A DNA stretch of 64,000 nucleotides, taken from Gnetum montanum. Lineage: Eukaryota; Streptophyta; Gnetopsida; Gnetales; Gnetaceae. Below, one piece after another: positions 47,973-59,297 of this stretch. The stretch is taken from assembly GCA_015680685.1 (NCBI GenBank), contig MNCI01029688.1:423229-487228 (forward strand), written 5' to 3'. A program made the translations under genes and the position numbers. Under the pieces are notes generated by a model. The model searched no databases. It was not told the origin of the DNA and worked only from the letters and a program-made list of their open reading frames with translations. Each line of letters opens with the position of its first letter. Position 1 is the first letter of the stretch.

Positions 47973-49640
47973 GAAAATTAACTTAAAAAAGTTAAAACTG
48001 ACAGCTTTTGATCTTGGGTGATGCTCAACAACTCCAGCAATCCTAGGAATGCACATGCATATCCTAAATTGATTAAAATTTGTTAAAAATTAATCCCTTT
48101 GAGTCCTTCATGTCGACACACCCCCTTAGAGGGGGTGCTTAGCATGGAAACAAGGTAGTAACCTTGAAAAACCTAAAAATGACATTAAACTAACAAGTTT
48201 TGATCTTGGGTAGTGTTCAACAGCTCCAACAACCCCAAGAATGCACATGCATGCCTAAAATTTATCAAAAATCAACCCCTTGAAGTCTTCCACATTAACA
48301 CACCTCCATGGAGGGGGCCTCAGGATGGAAACAAGGTGGTAAACTTGAAAATTAACTTAAAAACCTTGGGAATGCACATGCATTTCAAAAACTGATCAAA
48401 ATTTGTCAGAAATCAACCCCTTGGATTCCTTCACATTGACATTACACTTGCAAGGGGGGATCTACATGGAAACAAGAAGGTAACCTTAAAAAACCTAAAA
48501 ATGACATTAAAACTTACAACTTTTGATCTTGGGTAGTGTCCAATAGCCTTGACAACCCCAGGAATGCACATGCATGCCCGAAATTGATCAAAATTTGTCA
48601 AAAATCAGCCCCTTGGAGTTTTCCACGTTGACAACCCCCCTTAAAAGGGGGGTGGGGGATTAGTATGGAAACAAGGTAGTAACCTTTAAAAACATAAAAA
48701 TTACCTTAAAACTAACAACGCTTGATCTTGGGCAATGCCCAACAGCACTGGCAACATTGGGAATGCACATGCATGCCCAAAACTAATCAAAATTTATCAC
48801 TTTTAACCCCTTTGTGATCCTCCACATTTGCACATTCCTTGAAGGAGGATCAATGTGGAAATAATGGGTAACATGAAAAACCAATAAAATAACCTCAATT
48901 TTGATAAATTTTAACCTTGGATGATGTCTAGTAGCATTGGCAACCCCAAGAGTGGATATCCAAGCCCAAGATTGGTGAAAATTCATCAAAAATTATCCCC
49001 TAAGAGTCTTCCATATTAACACATTCCTTGGAGGGGGATTAGCATGGAAACAAGGGGATAACCCTAAAAATGCATTAAATAATCTTAAAAAATAACAACT
49101 TGTGATCTTAGACAATGTTCAACAACTTCGACAACCCTAGGAATGTACATGCATGCGCAAGACTAGTTAAAATTCATAAAAAATCAGCCCCTCAAAGTCT
49201 TTGATACTAACACACCCCCTAGAGGTGGGTGCTCAACATGGAAATAAGGGGATAACATGACAAAACCATAAAATAACCTAAAAATTGATAAAATTTGACC
49301 TTGGGTGATGTCTAGCAGTAATGGAAGCCCAAAGAATATACATGCATGCCGAAGACTAGTCAAAATTCATCAAAAATTAGCCCGTTAGAGTCTTCAATGT
49401 TGACACACTCCCTAGATTGGGGGCTTAGTGTTGAAACAAGAGGATAACCTTGAAAACCCTAAAAATAACATTAAAACTAACAAGTTTTAATCTTGGGCAA
49501 TGCCCAATTGCTCTGGCAACACTAGTAATGCACATGCATGACTAAAAGTAGCCAAAATCCATCAAAACTAATCCCCATAAAACCCTCCATGATAGCATAC
49601 CCCCTAGAGGGGGGGGCTTAGCATAGAAGCAAGAAGGTCT
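47925..49640. repeat. Array of about ten ~190-bp tandem units in element B
   Basis: Units start near 47925, 48117, 48298, 48440, 48632, 48828, 49018, 49209, 49401 and 49595. Each holds ACACACCCCCTTGGAGGGGG, CTTAGYATGGAAACAAGG.GG, TAACCTTGAAAA, TTTTGATCTTGGGYRATG, CAACA.CTCCRGCAA and GGAATGCACATGCATGCC. Most spacings are 181-196 bp; one unit is shortened. No reading frame persists through the array. Confidence 0.9.
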
Positions 49641-49738
49641 GATAGTAGAAGCTCCAAATCCCTTATTTTTTAGGCACAAATAACTCAAAAATAACATTGA
49701 CTAATGTTCAAATCCATTTAACAACCGTATAGCCCTAA

Positions 49739-50060
49739 ACCATGGCCTGCTAAGGCTTAAAACTAGCAAAACCCAAGCTCTTTTGACGTATAATTAGCCA
49801 TGGATGACCATAGGTAGTATGCTTTACCTGATGTTTCAACTTGTTTTTGGCCTTATGTTGCATTGTTAGCCCTTATAACCTTCTTGTAGCCTTTACATAG
49901 TCTTATACTTTCTTTATCTATTTTATTTCTCTTTTAAGCCTTTCATTAGTATTAAATAATGGATTTCAACCATCCCTGACCACTATGTGGCACCATGTGA
50001 CCTTGGCCCACTATGGCCTTAAACTAGCATCATGGCCCATCAAGGCTTAAAAATAATAAG
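49739..50060 (+). repeat. CTTAAACTAGC minisatellite, element B, before RT
   Basis: Separated units at 49739-49770 and 49998-50060 (CTATGGCCTTAAACTAGCAT). Element D is inserted at 50148, shortly after; B RT resumes beyond D. Confidence 0.7.
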
Positions 50061-50142
50061 ACCATGATCCTTGTTGGACATTTGTATTATTATTTCTTGT
50101 ATTTCCCCTTGTTTGAGCTTTATTTGTCCCTTATCACACTTT

Positions 50143-50147
50143 GTTTG
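50143..50147. repeat. Target-site duplication of element D, left copy (GTTTG)
   Basis: GTTTG before TGTGACATC; the right copy at 59812-59816 is GTTTT, four of five matching. Confidence 0.65.
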
Positions 50148-50661
50148 TGTGACATCCCATTCTTGGATGTCATAAAAATACAAATTCCTAATTTATTATA
50201 TTCATCATGGATAACATATCAGAAAGATTATAAACACTTAAATAATGAATTAATTAGAAAATAAATAATTGATACTAAAGAATTAAGCAAGGAAAGAAAA
50301 ATAGAAAAATTGTATTAATGGAAGAGAGTACTGTAACACCCTTTTGGATTGTCTTTCTATGCCACATAAGCCTTAGAGGTAATCTAGCATTGCCACCACG
50401 GTTAGGCCTATAACCTAGCCAGAAGGGTGGGCCAGTCCCCTTCCTATCCTGCTTCATCCATCTCCCGTTACTCACATCTCTAGGCTGTGCAACTCCATGC
50501 CGACATGACCTCTAACCTCGACCTCAAATAGCATAGGTCAAACCCTTTCCCAAGGGGTACATGAAGAGCCATAACTCCTCATAATGAGGTACCCCTTCAT
50601 TACAAGGTTAATTACATTGTTTACAATTGTTTCCACCCTTAACAAGGGATGGGATGTTACA
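50148..50661 (-). repeat. Element D 3' LTR (514 bp)
   Basis: Plus-strand start TGTGACATCCCATTC, end GGGATGTTACA; very similar to 59298-59811, so D is younger than its hosts. Confidence 0.95.
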
Positions 50662-50675
50662 ATCTACCCCCCTTA
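50662..50675 (-). promoter_or_regulatory. Polypurine tract of element D
   Basis: Minus strand AAGGGGGGTAGAT abuts the LTR start TGTAACATCC. Confidence 0.8.
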
Positions 50676-50843
50676 AGCATCTAGCTCATCCTCGAGCACT
50701 TCTTCAATATCCAGCTACTTAATGGTTGCTTCATTGTTATGCTCCTCAGCTTCGATTCCCTTATTTTCCTCATTATCATATATACAAATAAAAGATAAAA
50801 ATTTATAAACATAATTTATTACATCCATAATAAATTCAACCTA

Positions 50844-52130
50844 TCATTCAATATCTAGATGATCAGAAAGTTGAGGGTAAGTATTTAAAATAAGCTTCCT
50901 ATTTTCCCAAGTTTGTTGATCACAATTTGACCATTAAACAAGTACTTCACTGATAGTTTTATTTTGTAATTTCTTAGTTCATTGGTCCTTAATAGCAATG
51001 GGTTTTACTTCAAAGCTAGTTTTGGATCATAATGGGAAAGTATTCCAATCCAATACATATGGTACATCATTTTCATGAAATTTCCTTAACAAGCTCACAT
51101 GAAAAAATGGATGAATTTTTAAGGTTTTTGGAAGATTCAATTGATATGCTACTTCACCAATTCTTTTAGAGATTTCAAAAGGTCCACAAAATCTACGTGC
51201 TAATTTAGTATATTTTCCTAATTTAAGAGAACTTCTGGTAGGTTTTACTCTCAATAATACTTGATATCCTACTTGGAATTCTTGTTTAAGTCAATGTTGA
51301 TCTGCATATCCTTTATATTTATCTTAGGCAGCTTGCAAATTTTGTTTAAGCCTTGTGACAATGTTTTCCATTATTTTCATTTCTTCTTCATTCCCTTCTG
51401 CTCTTAAGGTTGGATTTACCTAGGTTAATGGTGTACAATAATTACATCCATATACTACTTCAAATGGTGTTCAATGTATAGAACCTTGATAATTGTTATT
51501 GTAAGAAAATTCTACCAGATGTAAATAATTCTCCCATGTTTTTGTTCTACTTCCAACGTAACTTCGTAGGATATCTCCTAATATTCTATTCACTCATTTA
51601 GTTTGTCCATTAGTTTTAGGATGATAGGCTATGCTAAATTTCAATTGAGTTCCAAGCTCTCTAAAGAAATTTTTCCAGAATTTGGATATAAATTTAGGAG
51701 CTATGTCCAAAGTGATAGAGTTTGGACAACCATGTTATCTAATTACTTCTTGTACAAATTTTTGGACTATTTCTTCCATTGTGTTTGTATATTTCAAAGC
51801 TATAAAATGTACCATATTTGATAGACAATCAACTACTATGAAAATTGAGTCATTTCCTTTTTTGGTTACTGGAAATCCCACTATGAAATCCATAGTGATA
51901 TCTTCCCATTTCTAGGTTGGAACTTCCAAGGGTTATAATAATCCATTGGGTTTCCTTTGTTTAGATTTTATTCTTTGACATGTTGGGTAATTTTTAATGT
52001 ATGGGGACACATCATTCATCATTCTAGGCCAAAAATAAGATTTGTGAACTATTATATAGGTCTTAATATAACCTGGGTGTCTTGCACATGACACTTCATG
52101 TGCTTCACACAACACTTTTAGTGTCTAATT
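50844..52130 (-). pseudogene. Element D integrase with chromodomain
   Basis: Minus strand: zinc-binding region HPGYIKTYIIVHKSYFWPRM ... YPTCQRIKSK (52115-51960), a decayed DDE core (51930-51300), C-terminal domain [19 protein letters not shown] and [12 protein letters not shown] (51254-51060), then a chromodomain-like stretch KLQNKTISEVLV.WSNCDQQ with TWENRKLILNTYPQLSD ending at the TGA 50846-50844. Chromodomains bias insertion into heterochromatin in this clade. Stops at expected Gln or Arg positions. Confidence 0.85.
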
Positions 52131-52889
52131 TCCTTCTAGTATGCATACTCTTTGTCCTTTCATCAATAAACTATTAGAAGTGAGTTGGTATTGAGGCTCA
52201 TCGAAAATCTTGGTTAAAATCTTTTTAAAGTAAGGGTATTGTTTCATTTATTTCTTAACTTCTTCTTGCATAGGGGTTGTTACTACACTTATCATTAAAT
52301 TCCACATTTGACTAACGGCATCAACTACCACATTTTTTTTCTAGGAACATATTTGATTTCAAAATCATATTCAACTAACAATTCTATCCATCACCTTTGA
52401 CGAGTATTCAAAATAGATTGTCTTTGCAAATATTCTAAACTTTTATGATATGTTTTTAGTACAAACTTCTTTATGCAAAGATAATGTCTCCAAACTCTCA
52501 GAGCATGAACAATTACTAGTAATTCTAAATCATGAGTTGAGTAATTTACCTTAGCTCCTCATAATTTACAAGATTCATAACATACCACTTTATCTTCCTA
52601 TGAAAGAACTACATCTATTCCTATTCCACAGGCATTCGTGGATACTTTAAATGGTAGATCTTCATCCGGAATTCTCAAAATAGGTGTTGTTGTAAGTAGC
52701 ATCTTTAATTTGAGAAAATATTCCCTGCATTTTTCATCAAATTTGAACTCATGTTTCTCCTACAAAAGGTCAGTTAATGGGGCTACCAAGGTAGAATAAT
52801 CTTTAATGAAACATTCATAAAAGCTGGGTAACCCTAAGAAACTTCAAACAGCTATAACATCTTTCAATTCAGGCCAATCCTGAATTGCA

Positions 52890-54157
52890 CTAATTTTTGC
52901 TGGATCCACTTGCAATCCTTTCTTGGAAACTATGTCCTAAGTATGAGACTTCTTCCTTAAAGCGTTCAAATTTACTCAATTTATCTTTTAATTGATGTTC
53001 TTTAATAATTTTCATTATAGTTTTCAAATGTTCGATATGCACTTCTCTTGATTTAGAATAAATAAGTATATCATCCATAAATACTATAACAAATTGATCA
53101 GGATATTTATGAAAAATATTATTCATTAATGTCATAAATGTTGTATGTGCATTAGTTAATCCAAATGGCATCACAAAAAATTTGTATAATCCATATCTGG
53201 TTCTAAAAGCACTTTTCTCAATATGTTTATCCTTAATCCTTATTTGGTGATATCTTGATTTTAAATCAATCTTTGAGAAATAACATGCACCCGTAAGTTG
53301 ATGAAATAAATCATCAATTCTAGGTAAAGAATAAATATTTTTAATTTTCACTTTATTCAATGCTCTATAATCAATGCATAATCTTAGAGTACCATCTTTC
53401 TTTTTGACGAATAGAACTGGTGCACCCAAGGTGATATGTTAGGTCTAATTTTTCCTTCTTCCAATAATTGGTCTAATCGTACTTTTAATTCTCTTAATTC
53501 TAAAGTAGAAAATCTATAAGGAGATTTTGAGATAGGTTGTGTATTGAGAAAAATATCAATTGCATGTTCAATAGTTCCTTTTGGAGGAAATTCTCTAGTT
53601 TTACCAAATATTGAATCTTTATATTCTTTAAGTTCATTTAGGATCTCAACATTCAAAAGTTTCTCAGGTTGGATAACTTTAACCACCAACATTATAGCAC
53701 CTTTTTTGACTAATCTTTTAGCTTTCTTAATAGTTATTTTATGAAATTTCTTTGCTATTCCTACCATCCTTAGAACCCTGACTCCATCAGTGGTTGGAAC
53801 TCTTAAAATATGAGTTCCAAAGTAGCCAGTAACATCAAATTTTTGTAGGAAAGACATTCCTAAAATTGCATCAACATCACCGAGTTCAAATTCAAAAATT
53901 TCATCAATGAAGGGCATATTCTGCAAAGTAAAGTTTATTTTTCCATACTTGGTATGTTTGCTCATAGTTGTTCCATCTACCAGTTCTATCTTAATAATTT
54001 TCTTGGAAGGGAGACTTAATTTCAATAAATTAATTAACTTTGGAGAAATAAAGTTATCATTGGCACCACTATTAATCAAAAATTTAATTTTTTTACCTTC
54101 AAAAATTAGTAAAGAAAATTGAAATAAAGTTATCATTGGCACCACTATTACCTTCAA
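52890..54157 (-). pseudogene. Element D protease and reverse transcriptase
   Basis: Protease: KIKFLINSGANDNFISPKLI (catalytic Asp replaced by Asn, DSG to NSG) and DVDAILGMSFLQKFD. Linker to RT: KGTIEHAIDIFLNTQPISKS and SPYRFSTLELRELKVRLDQL. RT after a frameshift near 53420: [57 protein letters not shown] and the catalytic [14 protein letters not shown] (FMDD at 53081-53070). A ~75-bp tandem duplication at 54047-54178 repeats the protease active-site codons. RNase H (52890-52130) follows in decayed form. Confidence 0.9.
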
Positions 54158-54178
54158 AAATTAGTAAAGAAAATTGAA
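54047..54178 (-). repeat. Tandem duplication inside element D protease
   Basis: AAATAAAGTTATCATTGGCACC starts near 54046 and 54121, and CCTTCAAAAATTAGTAAAGA occurs at 54096 and 54150. Confidence 0.9.
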
Positions 54179-54189
54179 AATTTTACAAA

Positions 54190-55408
54190 CCTAAATTAGT
54201 TGATGCAGATATCTTCTTGATGGATATTGTAGTAGCTGGAATTTTTCCTTTGTTCATGTTTAGGTTTGGTTTCTGATTTCTGATTTGGTTGGTCCTTTGT
54301 ATTTTTTCTTGGAATTTTGGACAATCTTGTTTACGATGGTCCTCACCACAAAAGAAACATCCAAATCCTAGTCAAGATTTTGTTGTTGGTGTCTCTTCTA
54401 CCATTACTTGTGAAAAAGGGCTTGGTCAAAAAGTTTCTTATTGAAGGGTCACTCTTATCTAATTTGATTCCTCATAATCCTTAGTAATTCTATATACTTC
54501 ATCAATAATTTGGAGATTATGGGCTCCTGTTTGTGGACATAATTAAGCATGTAATCCTCCAATGAATTTTGAAGCTAATTCTTCCTCATCCCGGTGACTT
54601 ACATATTGATAAAGATGATAAAATTCTTTGTAGTAATCATCTATTGATCGTTTTCCCAACCTTAAGGAATCAAATCTCATTCTACGCTTTTTGAGAAAAT
54701 AATTGGGAACAAATTTTTGTTTAAAATCTTGACAAAAATTAAGCCAATTTGTAATCAAACCTTAAGATCTCAGCCCATTTCACCATGTTGCTACAAGTCC
54801 TCTTAAATACAAGGAGATAACTTCTAGACGTTCATGGCTTGACAAATTCAACATATCAAAGTAATTTTTAATTGTATCAAGCCATTCCTTTACCTTAGCA
54901 CTAGATCCAAGAGCTCCATCATAATGATCTAATTTTACATTCTTAGCATGCACTTGTGTTAATGATTCTCTAATGAATTAAGCCAATTCCTATATCCTTC
55001 ACTCTCAATTTCAATTCTATGGTGTACAAGGTGGATTTCAGTATCTTGTGCATCAAGTGAAGGTTGTGTTTGTTGTGGATTCCTAATGGAAGGTTGATCT
55101 TGATGTTGTGCTCTAGGTAGACCATGGGTAGGATTGGAAGGTTGAATAAGATGGTTAGTTAATTACTTGATGGAGTCAAAAAAGGAATCCATTTTTCCTT
55201 GTACTTTGGACCATTTATCCTCTGAATTTTGGGACAATTTCTTAATTTCTTTAGATATATTTTGTATCTCTATCCCAAACCCTTGGTTTGGGTGCCAAAT
55301 TTCTTTGTGAACATCCTTGATCTCATTAATTTGTTCTTCAAGATCATTCATTTAGTCATTGACTCTAGCTTCCATTTCTCTCCAATTTATTCTTGAAGTT
55401 CTAAACAT
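54190..55408 (-). pseudogene. Element D gag
   Basis: ATG 55408 starts MFRTSRINWREMEARVND, followed after a TAA by a predicted coiled coil (MNDLEEQINEIKDVHKEIWH; IQNISKEIKKLSQNSEDKWS). The capsid part at 54758-54543 reads WLNFCQDFKQKFVPNYFLKK, RRMRFDSLRLGKRSIDDYYK and ELASKFIGGL. A CX2CX4HX4C zinc knuckle (CFFCGEDHRKQDC) is encoded at 54359-54321. It packages the RNA. Several frameshifts and stops. Confidence 0.85.
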
Positions 55409-55717
55409 TGGTAAGTTGAATAAATCAGGTATGTTTGAGAATCCTTAGCCTCTATGGCCCTTTTATAGAATTTAAAATCATTTAGTTAGTTGTGGAAGAA
55501 TTTGAAACTGTTATGGATTTCTCACCAAATCCTAATTATTTTTGGACCTAAATTAAGGAATTAAAAGTTAATTTTTTGTAATCTAAAAGCTAAATTTGAC
55601 CATTTTGTTGAGTCCAAAAGGTTCAAATTTGTTGGAATTGGTTTTTATGTGGTTGAAAATAGACTTCGAATTCAAAAGTTATAGTCATTTTAAGTTTTCT
55701 TAATTTTCACATTTTTT

Positions 55718-55772
55718 AAGACTTCCTAAGAGGTCACCCATCCCAGTTCTACTCTAGGACATGCACGCTTAA
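55718..55772 (-). other. 5S rRNA-derived fragment (internal promoter region)
   Basis: On the minus strand the 55 bases read, in pieces, TTAAGCGTGCATGTCC, AGAGTAGAACTGGGATGGGT and GACCTCTTAGGAAGTCTT. This parallels plant 5S rRNA from about base 45 to 100, the stretch that holds box A, the intermediate element and box C used by TFIIIA and RNA polymerase III. The ends of 5S are missing. It lies between gag and the extra antisense gene in element D, in D's own orientation. It is not a functional 5S gene; it may be a relic of a 5S-derived SINE or of a Cassandra-like element. Confidence 0.85.
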
Positions 55773-55989
55773 TGAAAATTTTTTTATTTAAGTTACTACC
55801 ATAACATCAATTTGTATTTTTATAAATAATTGAGTGCATACTTATTCTTAAACTAATATTAACGGCCCAATTTTTTTCTTTTTGAAAAATTTTTATTAAT
55901 TGATGGGAATTTCAAAATTTTTGTCAATTGTTGGAAAAATTCAATTTTTCCATCAATTGATGCATGATTGATTTAGGCTTTGTGTGGTA

Positions 55990-56360
55990 GCCAAAAGGCG
56001 GTGATGGGCAGCATGAGAGAGGTAGTGATAGATGGTGCAAGAGGTGATGATGGATGGCATAGGAGGTGATGATGGGCAACATGGGAGGTAGTGATGGGCG
56101 GTGTAGGTAGGCAGTGGTGATCATGGCAAAAAAAAAATAGTAAAAAAAAAAAGAGAAAAAAAATAGCAAAAATGAAAAAAAATTTTCTCTAGCCATTAGG
56201 GCCATATTTCTTAGGCCGTGGCCCCATCTCTTCCATAGCTAGCAATAGTTGGCCATGGCCTAATCATGGCTAGCTGCAGCTAGGCATGACCTAGCTGCGG
56301 CTTTGCTGCAGCCTTGCCATGGTTGGCAACGACTAGCTGTAGCCTTGCTGCGACCTGGCC
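55990..56360. repeat. Two GC-richer degenerate tandem arrays in element D leader
   Basis: 55990-56115: repeated GGTGATGATGGGCARCATGGGA-like units of about 20-27 bp. 56215-56360: repeated GCTGCRGCY TTGCCATGG/CTAGCTG words. GC content is clearly above the surrounding AT-rich sequence. Confidence 0.7.
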
Positions 56361-56836
56361 ATAAGCCAATTTTTTTTTTAAATTATTATACAATTTTATT
56401 TCATATATATATATTAACTTATTATTGGGGCTTAAGTTCAAACCTGAGACTTCCAAGTTGATATCTTTTAAAAAATATATATATTAACTACACATAAATT
56501 CCAAAATGTAAGTTAGATTTTGATGAAATTGGTACCGTTGGAATTCTCTTGAAGAGAACTTTGTGTTAAACTATAGATAACTTTACTTTAGTAAACCTAA
56601 AAATCATAAAATCAAAAAAAGTGAACATTAGCTTTTTAAAGAAAAAGTAAATGCTAGCTTTTTCTCTTAAAAAATGTATATTTTAACTTTTATTAAATCT
56701 TTTGTTATCTTAAGTTATACTTTCTCTTTTATTTTAATAAGATTTCTATAATTATATTATAAATATAAGAAGTAAGTTGATTTACTTATCACAACCAGCA
56801 AAAGATTGTCTACAAAGAAGTTTGAAAATTTACTAT

Positions 56837-56884
56837 TATAAAGAATTCATAGTTTCCAAATTATAAAGAATTCATAGTTTCCAA
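56837..56884. repeat. 25-bp perfect tandem duplication
   Basis: ATTATAAAGAATTCATAGTT followed by TCCAA occurs twice in a row just upstream of the extra gene. Confidence 0.9.
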
Positions 56885-56891
56885 GTGTTAA

Positions 56892-59088
56892 ACTTCATCT
56901 TGGGCCCCTTTAGGTAGCCACTCTTTATTGCCTAATAATATTTTTGTACACCAAAATAATTTTCTTATTGCTTCTAATTGGGTTCATAGCTTTCTTGGGA
57001 AGGATGGTTTTCCATTTCTCACTACTTCTAAATTGGTTGATTTACTAGTTTTCCCAATTTTTAAACTTTCTGTTTGCAAGGGTGTTCTTATAGAGTGGTT
57101 TGAGCAATATGATAATAAGAAAAGTACTATTTTTTAATTAGTTTCTAGAGCAATAACGATCCTTCCTCTTGATATCAAAGTAGTCTTAGGTTTTCAGCCA
57201 GGAGAGGATCTGTTGATTCCTACAACTTATTCTCCATAATTTAAATCTTTCTATAAGACAAAATTATCCAATTATGTTGTTGATTTTTTCATTCATAAAA
57301 ACCAATTCGTTTGTAAAGATTTCATTAATGATGATTATTTTAACTTATTTTTATTCATCAGTAGCAAGGTTCTATGGTGTAGACAACAATCCAATGTTAG
57401 TTCTTATTCTATTGTTATACTTCATGGTGCCATAACTAGTAGGGTTTATGATTGGTCAATGTCATGTTTCTTGACATTTTATACTGCTATGACCAAATTT
57501 TTTTTCCCACTAACATCCTTTAAAATCCTATACTTTATGTTGTATACCTTTGATCATCTAAATGATCTTAAATTATGATCATCCCAAAAAATGTTTTACT
57601 TGTCATGATTCTCTATTATGCCTTGAATTTCTTGAAGATGAAGGGGTTATAAGGAGTAAGATTATGGATGCCTAGAAAGGTCAATTGGCTTTACAACAAG
57701 CTCGTAGTCAAGAAGAAATTAGTGAGGTAATTTCATGTTTTTTTTTTATTTCCTTGTTTCTTAATTATGTTTTTATTTTATGTATTTGACAGTGCAATTT
57801 GGGCTGTAGAATGAATCAATGCAGAGTGTTGGATTTGCACAGGTTGAAGAAATTCAAGGTACTTCAACATTTAGTATAGTTCAATCACAAGAACAAGTTA
57901 GTTCCTACTTCCAAGGTATATATTTAAATATAATTTACTATATTAAATGTCTTATCTATATTTTTTATATTTTATTTTATTATTATTTTTTTCTAATAAT
58001 TTCTTTTACAAAGATAACATACTAGGCAAGGTTCTAGTAGTCCAGTAGTTATAAGACAATCAACCCAACAACAGGCTCAACAACAATCCCAACCAACTCC
58101 TCAACAAGATTCAAGATGTGCTAAGGGAAAGCAACCAGAGGTAGGTTTTAATTGTTTGAATACTTTTTTCTTTTCCTTGTATAATGTTAATAATAATTTA
58201 ATTTTTTTATGCTGCAGAGGTTTATGGAATAACAATATTTTATTCGAGAGATGGATCGAGGTGATGCAGGTGCTACTTCTGCATAGACTCCTATTTCACC
58301 ACCACCTAGATCACCACTCATACCTTCTTTTCCTTCGACACCTAGAAGAGGTTCCCTTCCATGGGTAGCACCAACAATAATTTCTGAATCTATTCTAGTG
58401 ATTTCTTCTTTCTCAAGATCTAGTTCTTCTTATTCTATGGGAAAGATAGTGGTAGCTACTAAGGAAGAACTTGTGCTTCTTTGGCGTATTAATGAACAAA
58501 TTTTAGACAACAAACCCTATTCTGTTCATGAGGATGTCTACCATTTATGGGAGTTACAATCATGCAATTTCAAGGTAGATTATGATTTAGTATAGGCTGG
58601 ACTTCCATCATCTTGGCATCCAATTCTTGAGGAAGCTCCAGATGCTGTAAAAAATCTAGAGCAACTCTTAGGAGAGTTGGAAAGTGCTACATGTTATGCT
58701 CTTCATCTAGATACTCATGCATTTTTCCTTCAAATTGATAATGATCAATTTCAAGTAATATATATATTTTTTCTCTTTTTGCCTTTTGGTTTGTTGATTT
58801 ATTCATAACTCATAATTTAAATTTTTTTTTCAATAGAGAAAGGAAAAGGAATGGCAAAGAGATATGGATGATCAATCAGTACAAATGGAAATGTTGAAGA
58901 ACCAACTTCAAAGACAAGAGGAATCAGTAGCTACAACAAGACATGTGACCGAATATATCAAATAGCTATGTGATGGACTGGTTGGATGTAAAGCAATTCT
59001 TAGCAAAGTAGATGCTACTACTGAAGAGAGAGAATCCCAATTAAAGATAGTTATAGATCTTCTCAAATCATTTGGTCATAAAAAATAA
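56892..59088 (+). pseudogene. Unknown five-exon gene carried antisense inside element D
   Basis: Exon model: 56892-57726, 57810-57915, 58031-58140, 58218-58754, 58837-59088, introns of 83, 115, 77 and 82 bases, all GT-AG, with phases that join without frame loss. Exon 1: SNWVHSFLGKDGFPFLTTSK, VCKGVLIEWFEQYDN, ILHGAITSRVYDWSM and a CFTC..SLLCLEFLEDEG segment after one frameshift near 57565. Exon 3: Gln-rich (TQQQAQQQSQPTPQQDSR). Exon 4: Pro/Ser-rich then LLWRINEQILDNKPYSVHED and LGELESATCYALHLDTHAFF. Exon 5: charged, predicted coiled coil (RKEKEWQRDMDDQSVQMEML) ending SFGHKK and TAA. Stops inside exons are TAG or TAA at codons where Gln fits. AATAAA signals lie at about 59170. No clear ATG, so the 5' end is uncertain. 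Not a retroelement protein; family unknown. Confidence 0.7.
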
Positions 59089-59280
59089 TTATAGTTGCCC
59101 CTTTTCTTTATTTTCCAATTCTACCCCCTTTTTTCTTTAACAATGTACTTCCTCTTCATTCCTTTTGATAATAAAATAAAATAATATTTTCTTGCATGTT
59201 TTTATTTTTCTTAAATGTACTTCTATTCTATGATAATAATAAAATAAGATTTTTCTTTCATTTTGATTCTTGAATTGTGG

Positions 59281-59295
59281 TTGGCTTCGATACCA
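59281..59295 (-). promoter_or_regulatory. Primer-binding site of element D
   Basis: Minus strand TGGTATCGAAGCCAA two bases after the LTR; close to the initiator-Met site TGGTATCAGAGC used by many plant elements. Confidence 0.8.
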
Positions 59296-59297
59296 AA

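Noticed and set aside
50275-50475. 66-codon frame in the D LTR, repeated at 59425-59607
   Set aside because: Inside both LTRs, no RBS or family logic; most likely chance openness conserved only because the LTRs are recent duplicates.
50844-55408. Endogenous pararetrovirus
   Set aside because: Order gag-protease-RT-RNase H-integrase-chromodomain with LTRs and PBS identifies a Ty3/gypsy chromovirus; no movement protein seen.
55718-55772. Functional 5S rRNA gene or complete Cassandra element
   Set aside because: Only the middle 55 bases are present with several mismatches, and no short LTR pair surrounds it.
55990-56360. CRISPR-like array
   Set aside because: Units are degenerate and of variable length without unique spacers; eukaryotic context.
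56892-59088. Assigning the extra gene to the plant mobile-domain family
   Set aside because: General layout (globular N-term, coiled-coil C-term) is suggestive, but I could not see the diagnostic motifs, so no family is claimed.
44689-59088. Homology between the antisense gene of A/B/C and the extra gene in D
   Set aside because: Both are antisense and spliced with charged helical tails, but I could not align any motif by eye.
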